From Xenoacremonium recifei (Eukaryota; Ascomycota; Sordariomycetes; Hypocreales; Nectriaceae), in contig WOFQ01000011.1 in assembly GCA_012184525.1 (NCBI GenBank), positions 434,001-498,000 of the forward strand: a stretch of DNA of 64,000 nt. Reading direction: 5' to 3'. The notes beneath the pieces were generated by a model. It saw only the letters and a program-made list of their open reading frames with translations, was not told the DNA's origin and did no database searches. Below, in pieces: positions 21,974-35,360 of the stretch. Each line of letters begins with the position of its first letter. Within the stretch, counting starts at the first letter, position 1. Both the position numbers and the translations under genes were made by a program.

Positions 21974-24716
21974 ATGCCTCGCGTTGCCCAAGTACCCCGC
22001 GCCGGCAGCGCCAGACCGCCTTCAGGCTCGATATCGGCAGGTTCGCCGTACAAAGCACAACCATCCCCCATCAAGTGAGTTGAGCCTCAAGCGAAACGAA
22101 ACGAAGCGAGACGCGCCGTAGCAACAACTCCGTGCGTTGGCTGACAGAGCATCGCGCGCCGCGCTAGGATCCCCCTGAACGACGATGCGCACGAAAAGGG
22201 CCAGCGGATGAGCTCGCGACGAGCGCTGCAGGAGAGGCAGATCAACGAGATCAAGGCTGCTGCGACCCCCCGCAAGGTCAGCCGTAGGATGGACGACCTC
22301 GAGAACGCATCGCCCATGTCGGATCCGCGGACGCCTCGCGGTGGACGCGGCGGTGACGATGAAGAGGGCTTCGTTGTGGGAGGCTCGGCCGTCACGCCTA
22401 TGAAGCGTGTCCCGATCCTCGCCAACTTTGAGGAATGGATGAAGATGGCTACGGACAACAAGATTAATGCGACCAATTCGTGGAACTTTGCCCTGATCGA
22501 TTACTTTCACGACATGTCCCTTCTCAAGGAGGGCGATGGCGTCAACTTCCAAAAGGCCAGCTGCACCCTTGATGGATGCGTCAAGATTTACACAAACCGA
22601 GTCGACAGTGTCGCGACAGAGACCGGGAAGCTTCTCAGTGGTCTCGCAGACAGCAACAACAAGAAGAAGGAGCGCGAGGAGGGCGATGAAGGCGAAGAGA
22701 GCGAAGAAGAGCTCGACGAGAACGGCAATGTGAAGAAGAAGCCCAAGAAGAAGGTAATATTGCAACTCCAGCAGCACAGAAGTTCGCTGGCTAATCCTAT
22801 CTATCTAGACTCAAAGGTCCTCGGAAGCGACGCTTGCGCCATCATTCAGCTCTCTCCAGCTCAAGAGATTCGAGCTGGAGTTCACGGTAGATCCTTTATT
22901 CAAGAAGGCATCCGCCGATTTCGACGAAGGCGGCGCAAAAGGTCTCCTCTTGAACCATCTCATGATCGATTCACAAGGACGCATTGTGTTCGACAGCAGC
23001 GACGACTCCGGCGACGCCGACCTGCTCAGCAAGAAGAAGGACCAAGAGGCGGGAGACGAAGATGACGAGCACGAGGACGGTGATCTTTCAGCCATCCCAG
23101 AAGAAGAGCCAGAGCAACCAGAAGAGGAGGATGAGGCAGATGTTGAGATTGATGCTGCGGCGCTGGCATCCCTTGCCGCGAAGTTCCTCCCAGCTGACTT
23201 GAGCCGGCTTGACGAGCTCGATGTATGCCCGTCTCTCAAGACCTTTGACCTGGGTGACCCGTCCGGCTCAATGGACATCCCCTTCCTGAAGGCACCCGAG
23301 GACTGGCGACAAGACCAGAACAAGGAACCGACGCCTGGTGCGCTGGGCGATATCTCAGGCCTTGTCATTGATGGGGATGCCCCTGCAGGCTTTGATGATA
23401 TGGACGATATTGGTCTCGGGGCCTTTGACGTCGGGGACGATGTCGCTTTCGGTGAAGGTGGCGAGGCCTGGGCAAGAGAGGCTGCCCTCGAGCCGCAGAT
23501 GCGAGTATATGATGCCGGTCTGGGCGACGAAGGTGCAGACGGCGAAGGTTTCGATGACAACGGAGAATACGTGGTATCCATGACAAGCGCCCAAAAGGCC
23601 GATAAGATGCACGAGGACATTCTGGGTTTCTTCGACCAGGCGCTGCAGAAGAACTGGAGCAGCGCTGAGCATTGGAGAATTCGCAAGATCAAGGACGTCA
23701 ACAAGCCCGCAAGCGAGGGTCGGAAGCGCAAGGAGAAGGAGCCGTTTGAGATCGACTTTTCCTCACCTTTGGACTCGACGCTTGCCGACACCATCTACAC
23801 GCAAGCTTCCAACACGTCAGCTATCAGCATGCCAAAGAAGGACTGGAAGTCCAAGTCACGGAATCTGCTCCCTGACGATAAGCACTTCAACTCGAAGTCG
23901 CTGTTGAGCCTGTTCCTCAAGCCCAAGGCTCGCCTGGGTCGTCGACGGACCGGCTTCGGAACCCGCGCCGGCTTCGGTGGCCTGCAACAAGAGAACGAGC
24001 CCCAGGTCGAGATGGACGAAGCGTTCTGGGCGAAACAGAAGTCACCGATGCAGAATTCAGAGGACACGGTGCTCCCCGAGGGCGATTATGATGCCAACTT
24101 CTTCCAGGACGACGGCATGCCCTTCCCCGGCGGCGACATGGACGACGACGACGACATGGAGTTTGCCGACGCCAGGGAGCACTTCTCGCCAGGCATTGAG
24201 GGCGCCGGCGGGCTCACCGAGGGCATTGGCTTCACAGCACTGCTCAACGGCGATGCCGTCACCAACACAATGGGTGCATTCGGCACGACGCTCGTGACTC
24301 AGACCAGGAGGGTGCGCCCCGAGTACGTCAACTATGCGCGAGTGGCCAAGAAGGTGGACGTGCGCCGTCTCAAGGAAGAGATCTGGCGAGGCATGGACAT
24401 AGATGTGAGTGATGACGATGCGAGAATGTACATCAAGTTGCTAATTGTGTTCTCTTAGAAATCTGCCGAGGCTGCACGGCTCGCAAACCCGACAGCAGAG
24501 GCTGAGGAGAGGCCACTGAAGTTCACGTCAGTCATGAACAACTTACAGTCGGTATACCCCAAGCCAGCCATGGACGACATCTCCACGTCCTATTGCTTCA
24601 TCTGTCTGCTACATCTCGCCAACGAGAAGGGTCTCGTCATCGAGAAGTCAGCCGACCTGACGGAGCTGGACATTCGCAAGGACTGGACGGCCGAGATTAC
24701 CGAGGGTGATGTCTGA
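21974..24716 (+). CDS. BRN1: Condensin complex subunit 2 (Brn1/CAP-H, kleisin)
   Basis: The kleisin that bridges the Smc2 and Smc4 heads in condensin and compacts mitotic chromosomes. Four exons close at 846 residues: 21974-22074, 22168-22753, 22809-24404 and 24459-24716. The N-terminal barren domain shows RVPILANFEEWMKMATDNKI, then NATNSWNFALIDYFHDM and GVNFQKASCTLDGCVKIY. The acidic, Lys-rich linker before the second intron is typical. The middle has the FELEFTVDPLFKKASADFDE segment and GAKGLLLNHLMIDSQGRIVF. The C-terminal winged helix includes RVAKKVDVRRLKEEIW and STSYCFICLLHLANEKGL. All blocks are in family order. A dozen Asp/Glu-rich low-complexity stretches separate the domains, as in other fungi. 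Confidence 0.95.
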
Positions 24717-26277
24717 GCGGCGGGCAGAGTAGAGCAGAGCAGATGATATGATAGAATACCTTGCCTACGGGGCGGCGTTCCGGGGGAGCGGGCCAGAGAG
24801 CTGATGGGACCTTGTTTTTTCTTTTTGTGCGGGTTCGGGTATGAATTGATGGACGTTCAACGGTGCCTAATGATGAAGCAATGGATGGGTGTAGCAGGTC
24901 ATGAGTTATTTGGGCTGTGATGACATGTCCCCATCCTTGCGAGAGAGGGCGCACCTTCCTTCTATTACGACGTATATACATAACGTACCTTCCACAAATC
25001 TAACTTGCACCTACCCCTTCACTAAACTCTGTTCCTACTTCCACCCCAATCCCGTGATATCTTCTCCCCCTCAACTTCAGACGTCACCCTGAGGCCATCC
25101 CATCCCATCATCCTTCCTTCGCGCCCAGCCCTGTCCTTGCTATCCGGAACCACCTCCCCGGCAGCACGCGCGCGCGGTGGAGTTGGCCGTTAGCCTCGTG
25201 TGGCTGCGCCATGACGTTGACCCCTCGCCCGCCGCCCGGGACCTTAAGCTTATGAGGGCCCCGATCGACGTCTGCTTTCTCCTCATTGTGTTGCACGTGG
25301 CTTATCAGAATGCGGGTTGCGGGCGGGCTGCATGAGGCTCGCCGGGGGGAAGCCATTCACCGCTCGGCAAGGGTGAGGGGGAGGGGAAGAGACAGCACCG
25401 TATGATAATAAGCCAGGCTTCCCTCGGCTCTCAGCTTCTCTCCTCACTCGCTCAATCAGTCCCAAGAGATAGTAGGCGAGATGGGTATGTATTCTTTTCA
25501 ATCCCTTCGTACATCCGTCGTACATTAGCACCGCGTTTTCCCCCTCTATCCGCGTCCACCCATCACCCATCATCCATGCCTATGCTTATGCCATTGCTCA
25601 TACCTATGCCGTTGCGTATGTCCAACCCCATGCCCATATGCTGCATTGCATCAATTCCAGTGCAATGGATAAACGTCAGAAAAGCAAATTCCAACCCAAT
25701 ACCAAAACGTCAAGAATCATGAAATCACTCCCATTTCCAGGGGAAGCCACATATATATACATACACCAAGACTCATGTCGAAATCTTATTACCGACCCAA
25801 ACATATCCTAACATGGGAGGTTCACTTACCTCCCATATCCAAGATCCAAACGCCAAAGTCGCAAAAATCTGCGAAACCAAGACCAAGCACGATGCCACCC
25901 ACCTTCGGTTTCGTCCGTTTCGTTCGTCATACCAGTCTCGATCCAAGGACAAAAAAAGGAAATAGTAATTCAACGGGTATCTCAGCAACGGTTCCCGGCA
26001 AAAAGGTCTCCTAGCGGTGAGGTGAGGCCGTGTACGTGAAAATAAATCGGAAAGACGCCGCGTGTGAAGAAGATGATGATAGGTTTCTTTCTTTTTTTTC
26101 GAGAGGGCGTGTGGCGGTTGTTGTCTTCTCCTTTCTTCCTCCCTTTTCTTCTTTGGTGGTTTTCTCCTCCCTTTTTTGTTGAAGCCCTATGCCCCATTCC
26201 AGCTTCCCATCTCTCATGATCTGATTGAGATGTTCTTTTATTCCACCCATGTCTTTCTCCTTCGTTTCGACAAGTGG
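24717..26277. other. Convergent 3' intergenic of BRN1 and the HMG gene
   Basis: 1.56 kb between convergent stops, long for a convergent pair. It contains imperfect CTATGC/CATGCC repeats near 25575-25640 and a pyrimidine/purine-rich stretch at 26070-26180. No tRNA or coding gene is recognisable. Long 3' UTRs of the flanking genes probably account for part of it. Confidence 0.45.
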
Positions 26278-28213
26278 TTATTCCTCACGGCCAGGCTTTC
26301 CGACAATTTCGCCAGCTCGCAGGAGCGCGCTGACTCCATCCAGGCGAAACCTTCCTGGTATTCCAAATCCGTTGGTGACAGGATCAGGAGCTGGCATCAT
26401 AAGGGCGTCGCCGTCACCTGATCTTTCCGCCTGCATGAGCTGGGAAGTGGAAGGCGCGGGATGAAAGCCTTCAGGGTCAATTAGCTTGACTTGCTCATGA
26501 ATCTGCTTGGGGCTAAAGGGTTAGATACCGTATCCCCGAGGCCCTGCAAGATGCGTGAACGGCGGCCGCGGCGGCTCCGTCGGGCTAGGGCTGGCTCCGC
26601 TTGTGAGCGATGGCGGCGAGCCTTGATCAAATGCCGCTGCTACCATGGGCACTGATGGAGGGACCGGAGGTGTATGGTTTGAGAGGAGTGCGTGTATAGG
26701 TAGAGGGCCTTCGCCAGGCGTTCGTGCGAAACTCGTGGCAGGGCTGATTGACCCCAGGCTGCCGGTCGATGATGGCTCGTTTCGAAGGAGTGGTGCCCGA
26801 GAAGGTGGTGCTGTAGGCAGCACGTTGGGAGGCTCAGGGATAGACCTCGGAAGGTTGGCAGCGACAAAGCCCGATGAATATGGATTTCCTTCAGAGGATG
26901 CGGGTCCTGACACTCCCATCCTCCCATCATCCAGCATGTCTGAAAGGGACGGCAAATGGTGGTGGCCTGACCCTTCTCGTCCGCCCTCCCGCCATGACGA
27001 TGGTCGACGAGCATGGCGACGATGCGACTCACGGGGACTTCCCTCGATGTGCATGCCACGGGGAGATGACATGGAGTCGTCAATGGAATTGGCTTGCGAT
27101 GCTAAGGTAGGCGTGGTCGACGAGTGTTGGCTTTCAGCCCCTGACGCTATTGAATCGATTCGCTCCTGGCGAGATGGTGGCGGCTCACTCCCACTCGACG
27201 TATGTGTTCCAGGTGGTGTGTTGCTGCTCGTACTCCCTTGCCGTAACCTTGCTGGCTCAAGTCTTGGTCGTTTTGAGCTGTCGTTGACTTAAGACACGAT
27301 CTGAAGTTAGTTTGACTGGCTCGAATGCTACGGAAGGGAAGGATGTGGGAGTTTTATGACAAACCTTGGATCTGCTTGGCCTGTTTCTCCTTGAATTCTT
27401 GGAGATATTGCATGTATTTTCTGTACTCAGGGGTCTTCTTGTACTCCATGAGGTCACGGTGGTACTTCTCCTTGTCGGCGTTGGCCTGTCTTTCATAAGT
27501 CTCCTTCTCAGCTGGGGCAAGACTCTGCCAGTTTTCCCCGACTAATTTGGCGATTTCTGTGAAGCTGAGGTTCTGACTTCTAAGGTCCTCTCTCATTTCT
27601 TTTCGATATTCCGCGGTCAGTCACCTTTACTCACGCTTAGTATGATATTGTTTACTCACTATTGGAAAACAGGACATATGCCGAAGGTGGGCGCTCTGGG
27701 GCATTCTCATCCGGCTTCAAGTTTAACCCATCAGTATCATCCATTTTTGCATTTGAAGAAGATCAATATACCTTCGGATGCCTTCGGTACTTTCGTTTCG
27801 CGACGCCTTGGCCTTCTTGTCCAGAGTCTGTTCGGGCAGTGTCACATCGTGAACCATCGGCTTTTACATCGTCTAGGTTCGCCCTGACAGGAGACGCCAA
27901 CGAAGCACTGGGGGAGATGCCTCTCGCGTTGGCAATTCGTCTTTGGAGCTTCTGTTGATACGTTAGCAGTGTGACTAAGAGAAGAAAGTGCTGTCGGTTC
28001 TTACTCTTCTGTGGCCCAACTTCACGCCCAAAGCATCCCTGATCGAGTGGTCAGCTTCAACAACGGTATGGATGGAATGGTTTCTTTGGCGTACAGATCT
28101 GATTCTTGGATATCTAGGATGATATCCCACGCATCAAACCCCTGTTCAACAAACGCATCCAGATACTGGCTCAACCCCAACTCTCCAAACACGGTCTCGA
28201 GTTCTGAAGTCAT
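26278..28213 (-). CDS. SAM-domain plus HMG-box DNA-binding regulator
   Basis: Seven exons close at 523 residues: 28213-28095, 28038-28005, 27951-27772, 27714-27660, 27598-27365, 27287-26529 and 26468-26278. Residues 1-60 are a SAM domain (MTSELETVFGELGLSQYLDA, then DAWDIILDIQESDLDALGVK), a protein-interaction module. The basic YRRHPKPDENAPERPPSAYV opens the HMG box (about 108-195), which continues LSFTEIAKLVGENWQSLAP. HMG boxes bend DNA. The C half is Ser/Pro-rich and probably disordered. Stopping at the TAA at 26523-26521 would lose a conserved-looking tail; splicing a 60-bp intron (26528-26469) adds FHPAPSTSQLMQ and GFGIPGRFRLDGVSALLRAG, which ends at 26278. That last junction is inferred from frame and content. 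Members of this class act in fungal sexual development; that role here is inference. Confidence 0.88.
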
Positions 28214-31200
28214 CCAGACGGCTAGTTTGGTGACGGTGATACCAATGATGGGATACCACTATTGTTTAACTTTCTCTTCCAGGCGTTGCCACAGCGTGGT
28301 ATCAACATTTACCGCGAGACGGTCGGGGCGAATTAAAGCGAATCAGAATTGAGAACGAGTTCCCCGAACTCGAAGGGATCGGGTCGATGAGACAAGACAG
28401 CCAGAGACGGTGAATTGTATCAACAATGATCAGTATTGCGAGAAGAGGGCGAGGTCGAGGATGAGGTCGCTTTATTGAACGAATGTTCGCCGTGTGTCTT
28501 TTCAACAAGTCCAAGAAAACTTCGAAAGTTCAATTCTCGGAGTATCTTGTCCTGAGACCGAAATGAGGGGCTTCCGGGATGCCTTGCTGGGGATTCAGAG
28601 CTTTGGGTGGCTACCAGATATCGAAGATGCCGATCCGGCGATCTTTGCTATGTTGATGAATGGCTCGTTGGTGTTGACCTTCGTTATGATGTCTTGAACA
28701 ATCGGTATTCTGGCTGAGAGCAATCAATGCCAGGTTCTTTAGTGAGTAGATGACTGGTGTAGCTTTGAGAAACTAAGATGTGGAACGAGTATCGGGTACA
28801 GAGGGGAGTGTCATGTGGTAGAAAGGTTGGAGGCACACTAGTTCAAGCGGGAAGAACCACAAGAGGAGAGGTGCATGATGACGACGGGGATGGAGCAGGA
28901 AAAGGAAACGGGGGCTACCAACAGAAGCGAGAAGGATGGAGTGACGCGCAAAGGACCGGGAAGACTTCAACACTATCGAAGGAGTTCGATGGGAGAGGTC
29001 AGGGGTTGAGAAGAGAATGATCGACGGATGGGAATTGAGAGGTGTGGCAGATCAACGGACATGCCACTTGAACAAAGCACTCGCAGGAAGCCGGGGAGGC
29101 AATAACGAGACCGGAAGAAGAAGATTGTGAGAGGGGGGAAGGTCGAAAAGTGCCAGTGAGAGTGAAATGGTGCGAAGATGGCAGGCGGTTACTGACACCC
29201 CGGAGGCGCACGATCGGATATCTCGATTGGCAAAGAAAGTTGGCGAGAGTGGATGACAAGACGGGATTTGTCGAAACAACGATGTCGAGAAGGAGACCTC
29301 TCAGCAAAAGCCGTTCAGTTCTCAAGGGCAGGTGATGCAGAGCCTGAGAAGATGAGGCGACGGATGAGGTGACTGGGGTCGAGTACCAGCCCAGGCCGGA
29401 TGCGAGATGGATTTCGGGGAACGAAGTTCTGGACCTGGAGTTCCCACAGGTCTGGTCGCATGGGAGGATCGAACAGAATAAGACAAACGACTTGTCCAAA
29501 GGGAAGAGGATCCAGAGGGTATCCAGGGGTGTATGACTAGTCGTGACGGACGAGGCGAGGATTGCAAGGCGAGACTTGCGGATTGTGGGAGCAAGGCGAG
29601 AGAGGATGCAGTCCCTCGCGCTGTTGCTCTTGCTGATGCTTGCTGCGACTTCTGGCCCGGGTCTAGATGTCGAGACTTAAGAAGAACGACAGCCAAGGCG
29701 TTTGTTGCATCTACGCCACGCGGGGCCCAGGGGTAGTGACCAGCGGAGGTACCGAATACTATCAGACGGGCTACCACCGGTACGAGCTCTGAAAGAAAGA
29801 CTTTCAAGGTGTTATGGCCTCTTTACCAGGAGACAAGGGAGGAGTCGCCAGAGAAAAGCGGAGGTAGCGAGTGAAGGAAAAGAAGAAGAGACGATGAATG
29901 CTGCAGTCAGAGGAGGCGTGTGGAGAGAAATGGCAACTGAGAAGCGAGCACCAAACTCGCAAGTCTCCAGATGCTGGGGGTCTGTCGTCTGTGGTCTAAA
30001 TGGGGAGTGCGTGGGCCATCCCGGGGGGCGTGAGGGTAGAGGGAGGCGGCGGTAGCGGTACATCCAGGCCACGAACACGCACTTTTAGTAGCCGCTGGGT
30101 GCGTGCCTGGTTCGACTCCTGGGTCCAGAGACTCCTGGTAGGATTTAGCTCGTCCGGCAGGCTTGCTTGTTTGTTGATATTTGACACTGCCAGGCGTAGC
30201 AGACCCTCTCAGTGTGCGAATGCTAGGATCTGTGCATCATGGGTAAGGCTGGCCGGTGGTCGTTGCGCGAAGACCGCTCTGAGAACAAGGGGTTCTCGGT
30301 ATCGTGGGGTGAGCATGGCAATAGAGGCAGCGCGCCGTGGGGACATCGGAGAGCATGTCCACAGCGAGCGAGAGCACAGCTCAACTCCGTGAGCGTCGAG
30401 TCACCATCGGTGCATCTCACGTACTGTAGTTGCGTTGCGTTGCATTACAGAAGTTAGAGTTGGCTCTCTCACAAGCTCAGATGCCGTGGAGCGGCGACGA
30501 TCTTGCCTCGGATGAGCCGAGCGCCAGGCCCGGAAGGCTGGCTCATGGCGCATCGCGCATCTGACATGACTCTTTGCCGTCTCTCTGCCATCTTTCCCCT
30601 TCACTTAGGGCCAGCAATTGGCATGATGATCTGAGGCGTTCACTCTCGTCCTGGATCCAGCTAGACAGCATGAGGGGCGTGGTAGAGCTGCTGATCTCTC
30701 ATATCTCCAGACTTTGCTTTTAGGCCGACAAAAAATGTCCGATAAGGGGCAAAAATAGGAAGCGACGCAATTCAGATCTCGATCGTTGGTGCAAGCATAA
30801 GTGGTGAGAGCCGGCCGTTGCTCCTCCAAGTGGCCTGGTGCTTGTGACAGGCTTTGCGTCTACTCCTGACTGGGCCATTAGGTCTCATTGTCCGCATGTC
30901 AGAGGGCGCGTCTAGATTTTGCAACGCCGCGGATTGGGCCGGGGAGCCACGAGAGAAGCGAATGGTGGCCTGGCTGGTGACCTTCTTGGTGGCAGAATCG
31001 CGGGTTAATGGGGGTCGACTAATACGAAGCCCATGTTGAAGTGGATGAGCAAGGTGTAAGATGTGAGCTCGACCGTACATACAAGTAGTTGCATAGCTCC
31101 AGCGCGCCGCGTCCGAGGGAGGAGCCTGCTTGGAGGCCTGGAGCTCATCCATCAAGAGACGGGCTGCAAGCCAAAGTGATACAACGTCGTCCATGAGAAG

Positions 31201-34200
31201 CCGGCCCTTGAAGCTGGCTGGCTGACCCTTGCCGGAACAGCCCTGGGCGGGATGAGAGTAGCAAATGGAGGGAGCAGACCGAGCATGTGGAGCGTCCGGT
31301 TTGGCCCGCACACCCTCCCCCGGGCGTTCCTGATCGCCCATCGGGCCATGACGGCTGTCGAAATCGAAGTTTGGCTCGTGGATCGCACCACGTCCGGACG
31401 GCAGCGGTGACGGCCATCGGGGCCATGGTGGGTAAGTTCTTGGTGTTGTTATGCCAAATCCCCAGGCGACCACCGCAACGCAACCCCTTCCGTCCCGCCA
31501 CCACCACCACCGACCACAGCATGGTGGACTGGTGCGCTCTTGTGCAGCTTCTCTACCCTTGAGAGCCACATGGCAGGGCTGTTGATTGTCTGGGTCAATA
31601 CGGACGCGGAACGACTGGTCACAAGCCGTCACGGTGGCCACCGTTGACTCGCCAGCCCGGCCGCCGACGCCATCGTCAACGCAGCCCAGGCATCACTGCT
31701 CCATGGATGATCCGCGTTGAAGGCGGTGCGAGATGACGCAAATGTCGAGGTGCCAGCCTGTTTGCCTGCTCGAGAGCATCGATGTCACATAGCTTTTGTC
31801 GATTGAAGCGATTCCCGGATTCTGATTCTCATACATACGGAGTCGGCCATCCCTCTGCGCCACTACCGATGGCATCACCTTGCCGAAGGCCTTCCTCTCT
31901 CTGTCAACTCCGTACAAAACGCTCCGGATCGTGCGGCGTATGCACTGAGGGAGGAATAGCAGACGGCATCCGTAACGGTTGGATAATCGACAGGGTAGCA
32001 GGGTAAGGTAGCCGACGGTCACCTCGATTCCCAGATGTCACCATCCCCGGTGCAGCTCAGCATTGGGCTCGAATCAGTGCGCACGTACAGTACAGAACGG
32101 GTTGCTGCTGGCATTGCTGGCAAGCTGGGTCTCAAAAGCCGTCTGCAGCATGGGAATTTGGCGATGGGCCTAGAATCTCGATCCGTCCTCAACCCCGGTC
32201 TGGCATTGGTGGCCGGCTCCCCGACAGGCGTAACGCCTCAATCTGCATCTATCGCCTCCGGTGTCTAGCCCGGAGCCTGTTGTGTGGCTGCTTTTCGAGG
32301 CTCATTGAGAGTTTGTCTCGCGTATGTCCTCGTCCCGTCGATTTCGCATGCCGGGTAGATTTTTAGAGCCAGCAGCCGCACATGGCGCCCATGTCGCTGG
32401 GGCCGCCCAGTTGGTCCAGCTCCAGCTGGTCGTGCTCCCCACGCAAGCCATCTCCGCCGCCTCTGAGGTGGAATTGATGAAGGCGACTTCATCTGTAGGT
32501 ACGTACCTTACCTCACCTCTTGGGCCTAGGCTTGGCTTCCAGTTGATGATCGATCGTCCACCGACCAATGCTCCTCGTCTGGCTCTGCTGGGCCGTCTCC
32601 CCGACAAGCGGGCGCAGCGATAGACACGGCGACAGCTTGCAGGGTCCTGCAATGTCTCTCCTCGGAGCGTCTCTGCTGGCGGATTTTGGGATGGATCCAA
32701 TGGATCGTGGTCGAAGGCGAGCCCGCACTCCCGGCCAACGGGAGAATTGGCGATTGATGCTGGGCAGTGGTCGCTGTCAGAGTCACGAGTCTAGACCGTC
32801 AAGCCTCGAGACTCAAAGCAGCCCAGGATGGAACGACGACCGGGGGAGGGGTCGGGATAGGCCGAGGGTGGCATTAGCGGCACCACGGCAGGTGGCAGGC
32901 GGACGGACGACTTAGTAAGAGGTCTAGACAGTGCCTTCCCTTCCTGATGAGCCGTCGAGACATGTACCGGTACGGAGGAGCCGAGTCCCACGACGGCATC
33001 CCAACTTATTGCGGCCATACTCTGTACAGCAGCAGCAGGGAGTCTGCCGTGTCCGCAGCTAGAGCAATACGCCGCAAAGCGCCTGATACAGAGTTCTGAC
33101 AGCCTTGCCGGGGGTTGCCGCCCCAGATGAATTTTTTCTTCTTTTCCTTCAGATATCATCAGACTCGTCGGAGAACGCAGGCTAACGACATCCCACTATG
33201 GAGTATCGACGCCAGCTCCCGCCTTGCGCTGAGTCTGCCAGAGCCCGGAATTGCGCTGACGGAGCCGAAGCCTAATTCGACCGCCTGGGCATAGTCCGCT
33301 CGAGCATCTGATGAAGATCAAGTGATTGACCCTCGAGCTCCCGTTCTCCAGCGCTGTCAGCTCTCACTTGCTCGGTGGGAGCCCACTGTTCCGGCGGTTC
33401 ACCGCTGAGTGCCCGGCCGGGCCCATGCACAGCGCTATGAAGGGAATCTATCGAATTGTTAGACCAATTACCAGGCGGAATCTGTGTCAATACGAGCCAA
33501 TGGCTGGTGTTTTGGCTAGGCCGACGTCTGTTTGCTATTAGTGATCTTAATGCCTTAATTATGAACCAATTCTATGCGACCAACACCAGAACTCCCTTCT
33601 AGGTATGGTAGGGGAGCGCCTCGTGTAAGACGGCAGTCCGCAGCCTTACAATTGCCTTCTATGTAATTACCCTCTGTCAGGGACCAGCCTAGTGGGAATC
33701 CAAGCCAGGGTGCTGGCGCATTGAGTGGAATTGCCGTGCTACGGTATCATTATCATCCGAGGGATCGTCCACTTAGTTGGGCTGGAAGGAACCGTCGGAT
33801 TCTCATAACCGCCTCATTATAACGGAGGAGAACGGAGTAGGTCGACGATCACAGGTCGATGCTTCCCAACTCCCGTGCTCCTGGGCCGTGCATTAAGTTG
33901 CTGATACCTGGACTTTCAGGTTTCCATGATCAATCGCGCGGCGTCTGCAGAAGGTGCAACGCACGCCCGGCCGGTTCCGCGCCCTGCACCTGCCGCACCT
34001 TACGAGGCCGGCCAGGGTAGGGCAGGCACGCTCCCCCAACACTTCCCACATCCCACAGCGTCGCTTCCAGGCTGGGCAGGCACGATCCCAGGTCCCGGGC
34101 TCTGGGGGGAAGGCACTACCCAGGTAGGACCTCAGCTTGCGTGTGTACCTGTATTACAGAGGGTCTCCTGCTCCCATCCGTACTCGGCAAGGAAAGTACC

Positions 34201-35360
34201 TGTACCTGTACCTGTACCTTTCCTTCCGTTCAAAGATGCATGTTAGTCAGGCCTCAACCCTCTCCGTATTCTCGGAATCCCATGCACCAACAACATCCAC
34301 CCCCGACCCCTGGCTGAGCCTCCCACCTGGAGATCCCATCATCCCTCATCCAAGAAGCCGGTGCCTTTGTGTAACCCTTCATCGAATCATCCCATGATGC
34401 CTGCTCTGCTCCGTGTCTTGCACATGCATACTCTGTACTGTGTCCATACCATCCCTTGAGATTACGTTGTTTTGCGAGATGCTCGCCAACAGCCCTGACT
34501 CACGATCCACCAGTCCTCTCGGTTCTGGGCCTGTCATTCATCGACCTTGTCCAGCGTCTCTCGTTCGTGCTTGCTCGCCTTGTCATCCACCAGAATCCTC
34601 CTCGCCAAAGTTGCAGCAAGGGCAAGCAAAGAACACAAACAGACACAAGGAAAAGAGGGTCGAACAACTTGGCGTTGCATCGCAGACAGCGGTGGCGTGT
34701 GGCCAGAACGATCCTCCCCTCACAAGCACCCACAATCCAGGCCAGGCTAAGCTGAAGCCACCGCCATATCGATATCGCGGCCGCCGCTCGAACCCAACCC
34801 AACCCAGACCGAGCCCCCAGCTTAAGCTCCAACCCCCAACCCAAAGCCCGGACCGACAAATTGGACAGAGGCTGTCAAGGACCCCAGAGCTACCTCTTCG
34901 TCTGCGTATTTTTGCGGAATGGCACCTGAATAATTCCCGGCATTCAGTCCCTCCCCCCCTCAATCGACCTTTCACCAGACCCCTCTCCCTTTTGCCTCCG
35001 GGCCCGTCCACCCGCATCTCAAACTCCCCGATCTTCCATTCGTCGTCGAATGGACTTTTGCCAACTTTACCATCCCTCCCACATCTCAGCATCCCCCTGG
35101 TGGTCTCGACCAGGCCCCGATCTACATCGGCCACGCCCAAGCTCCTTACTTTTAGAACAACTACCTCGTCAGCTTGTACAGTACTTGAGACTTGTAGCGA
35201 CAAGAGCTAGGACAGTTCCGCAGAGGCAAGAGGCGAAAACACGTGCCGCCCACACCCCCCTACAACAACGATCGGACCCTTTGATACGGGGTCCTTCACC
35301 TAACCTTCCAACTGCATTGCACATCACAGCTCTCCCATCGGTACCCAACTGTCCGCAGCC
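28214..35360. promoter_or_regulatory. 7.1-kb gene-free interval between divergent genes
   Basis: I read both strands and found no supportable gene. The ORFs present are short, lack family patterns and often overlap each other in opposite frames. The largest (30772-31641 minus, 289 codons) is low-complexity Arg/Pro/Ser without any motif. The interval contains a GTACCT hexamer array (34196-34219) and C-rich repeats of CCCAACCCAACCC type (34785-34840). It lies upstream of the HMG regulator on one side and the micro-exon gene on the other. Long regulatory regions and 5' leaders are common for fungal developmental regulators, so a large control region or a noncoding RNA is plausible but unproven. 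Confidence 0.45.
34196..34219. repeat. GTACCT hexamer microsatellite
   Basis: Four tandem copies of GTACCT in the gene-free interval, about 1.1 kb upstream of the micro-exon gene. Confidence 0.85.

Noticed and set aside
25560..25640. ATGCC-rich repeat giving a Met-Pro repeat peptide
   Set aside because: Simple-sequence effect in a 3' intergenic region; no gene structure around it.
30772..31641. 289-codon minus-strand ORF in the 7.1-kb gap
   Set aside because: No motif or convincing composition; overlapping ORFs in other frames are equally long for the local GC content.
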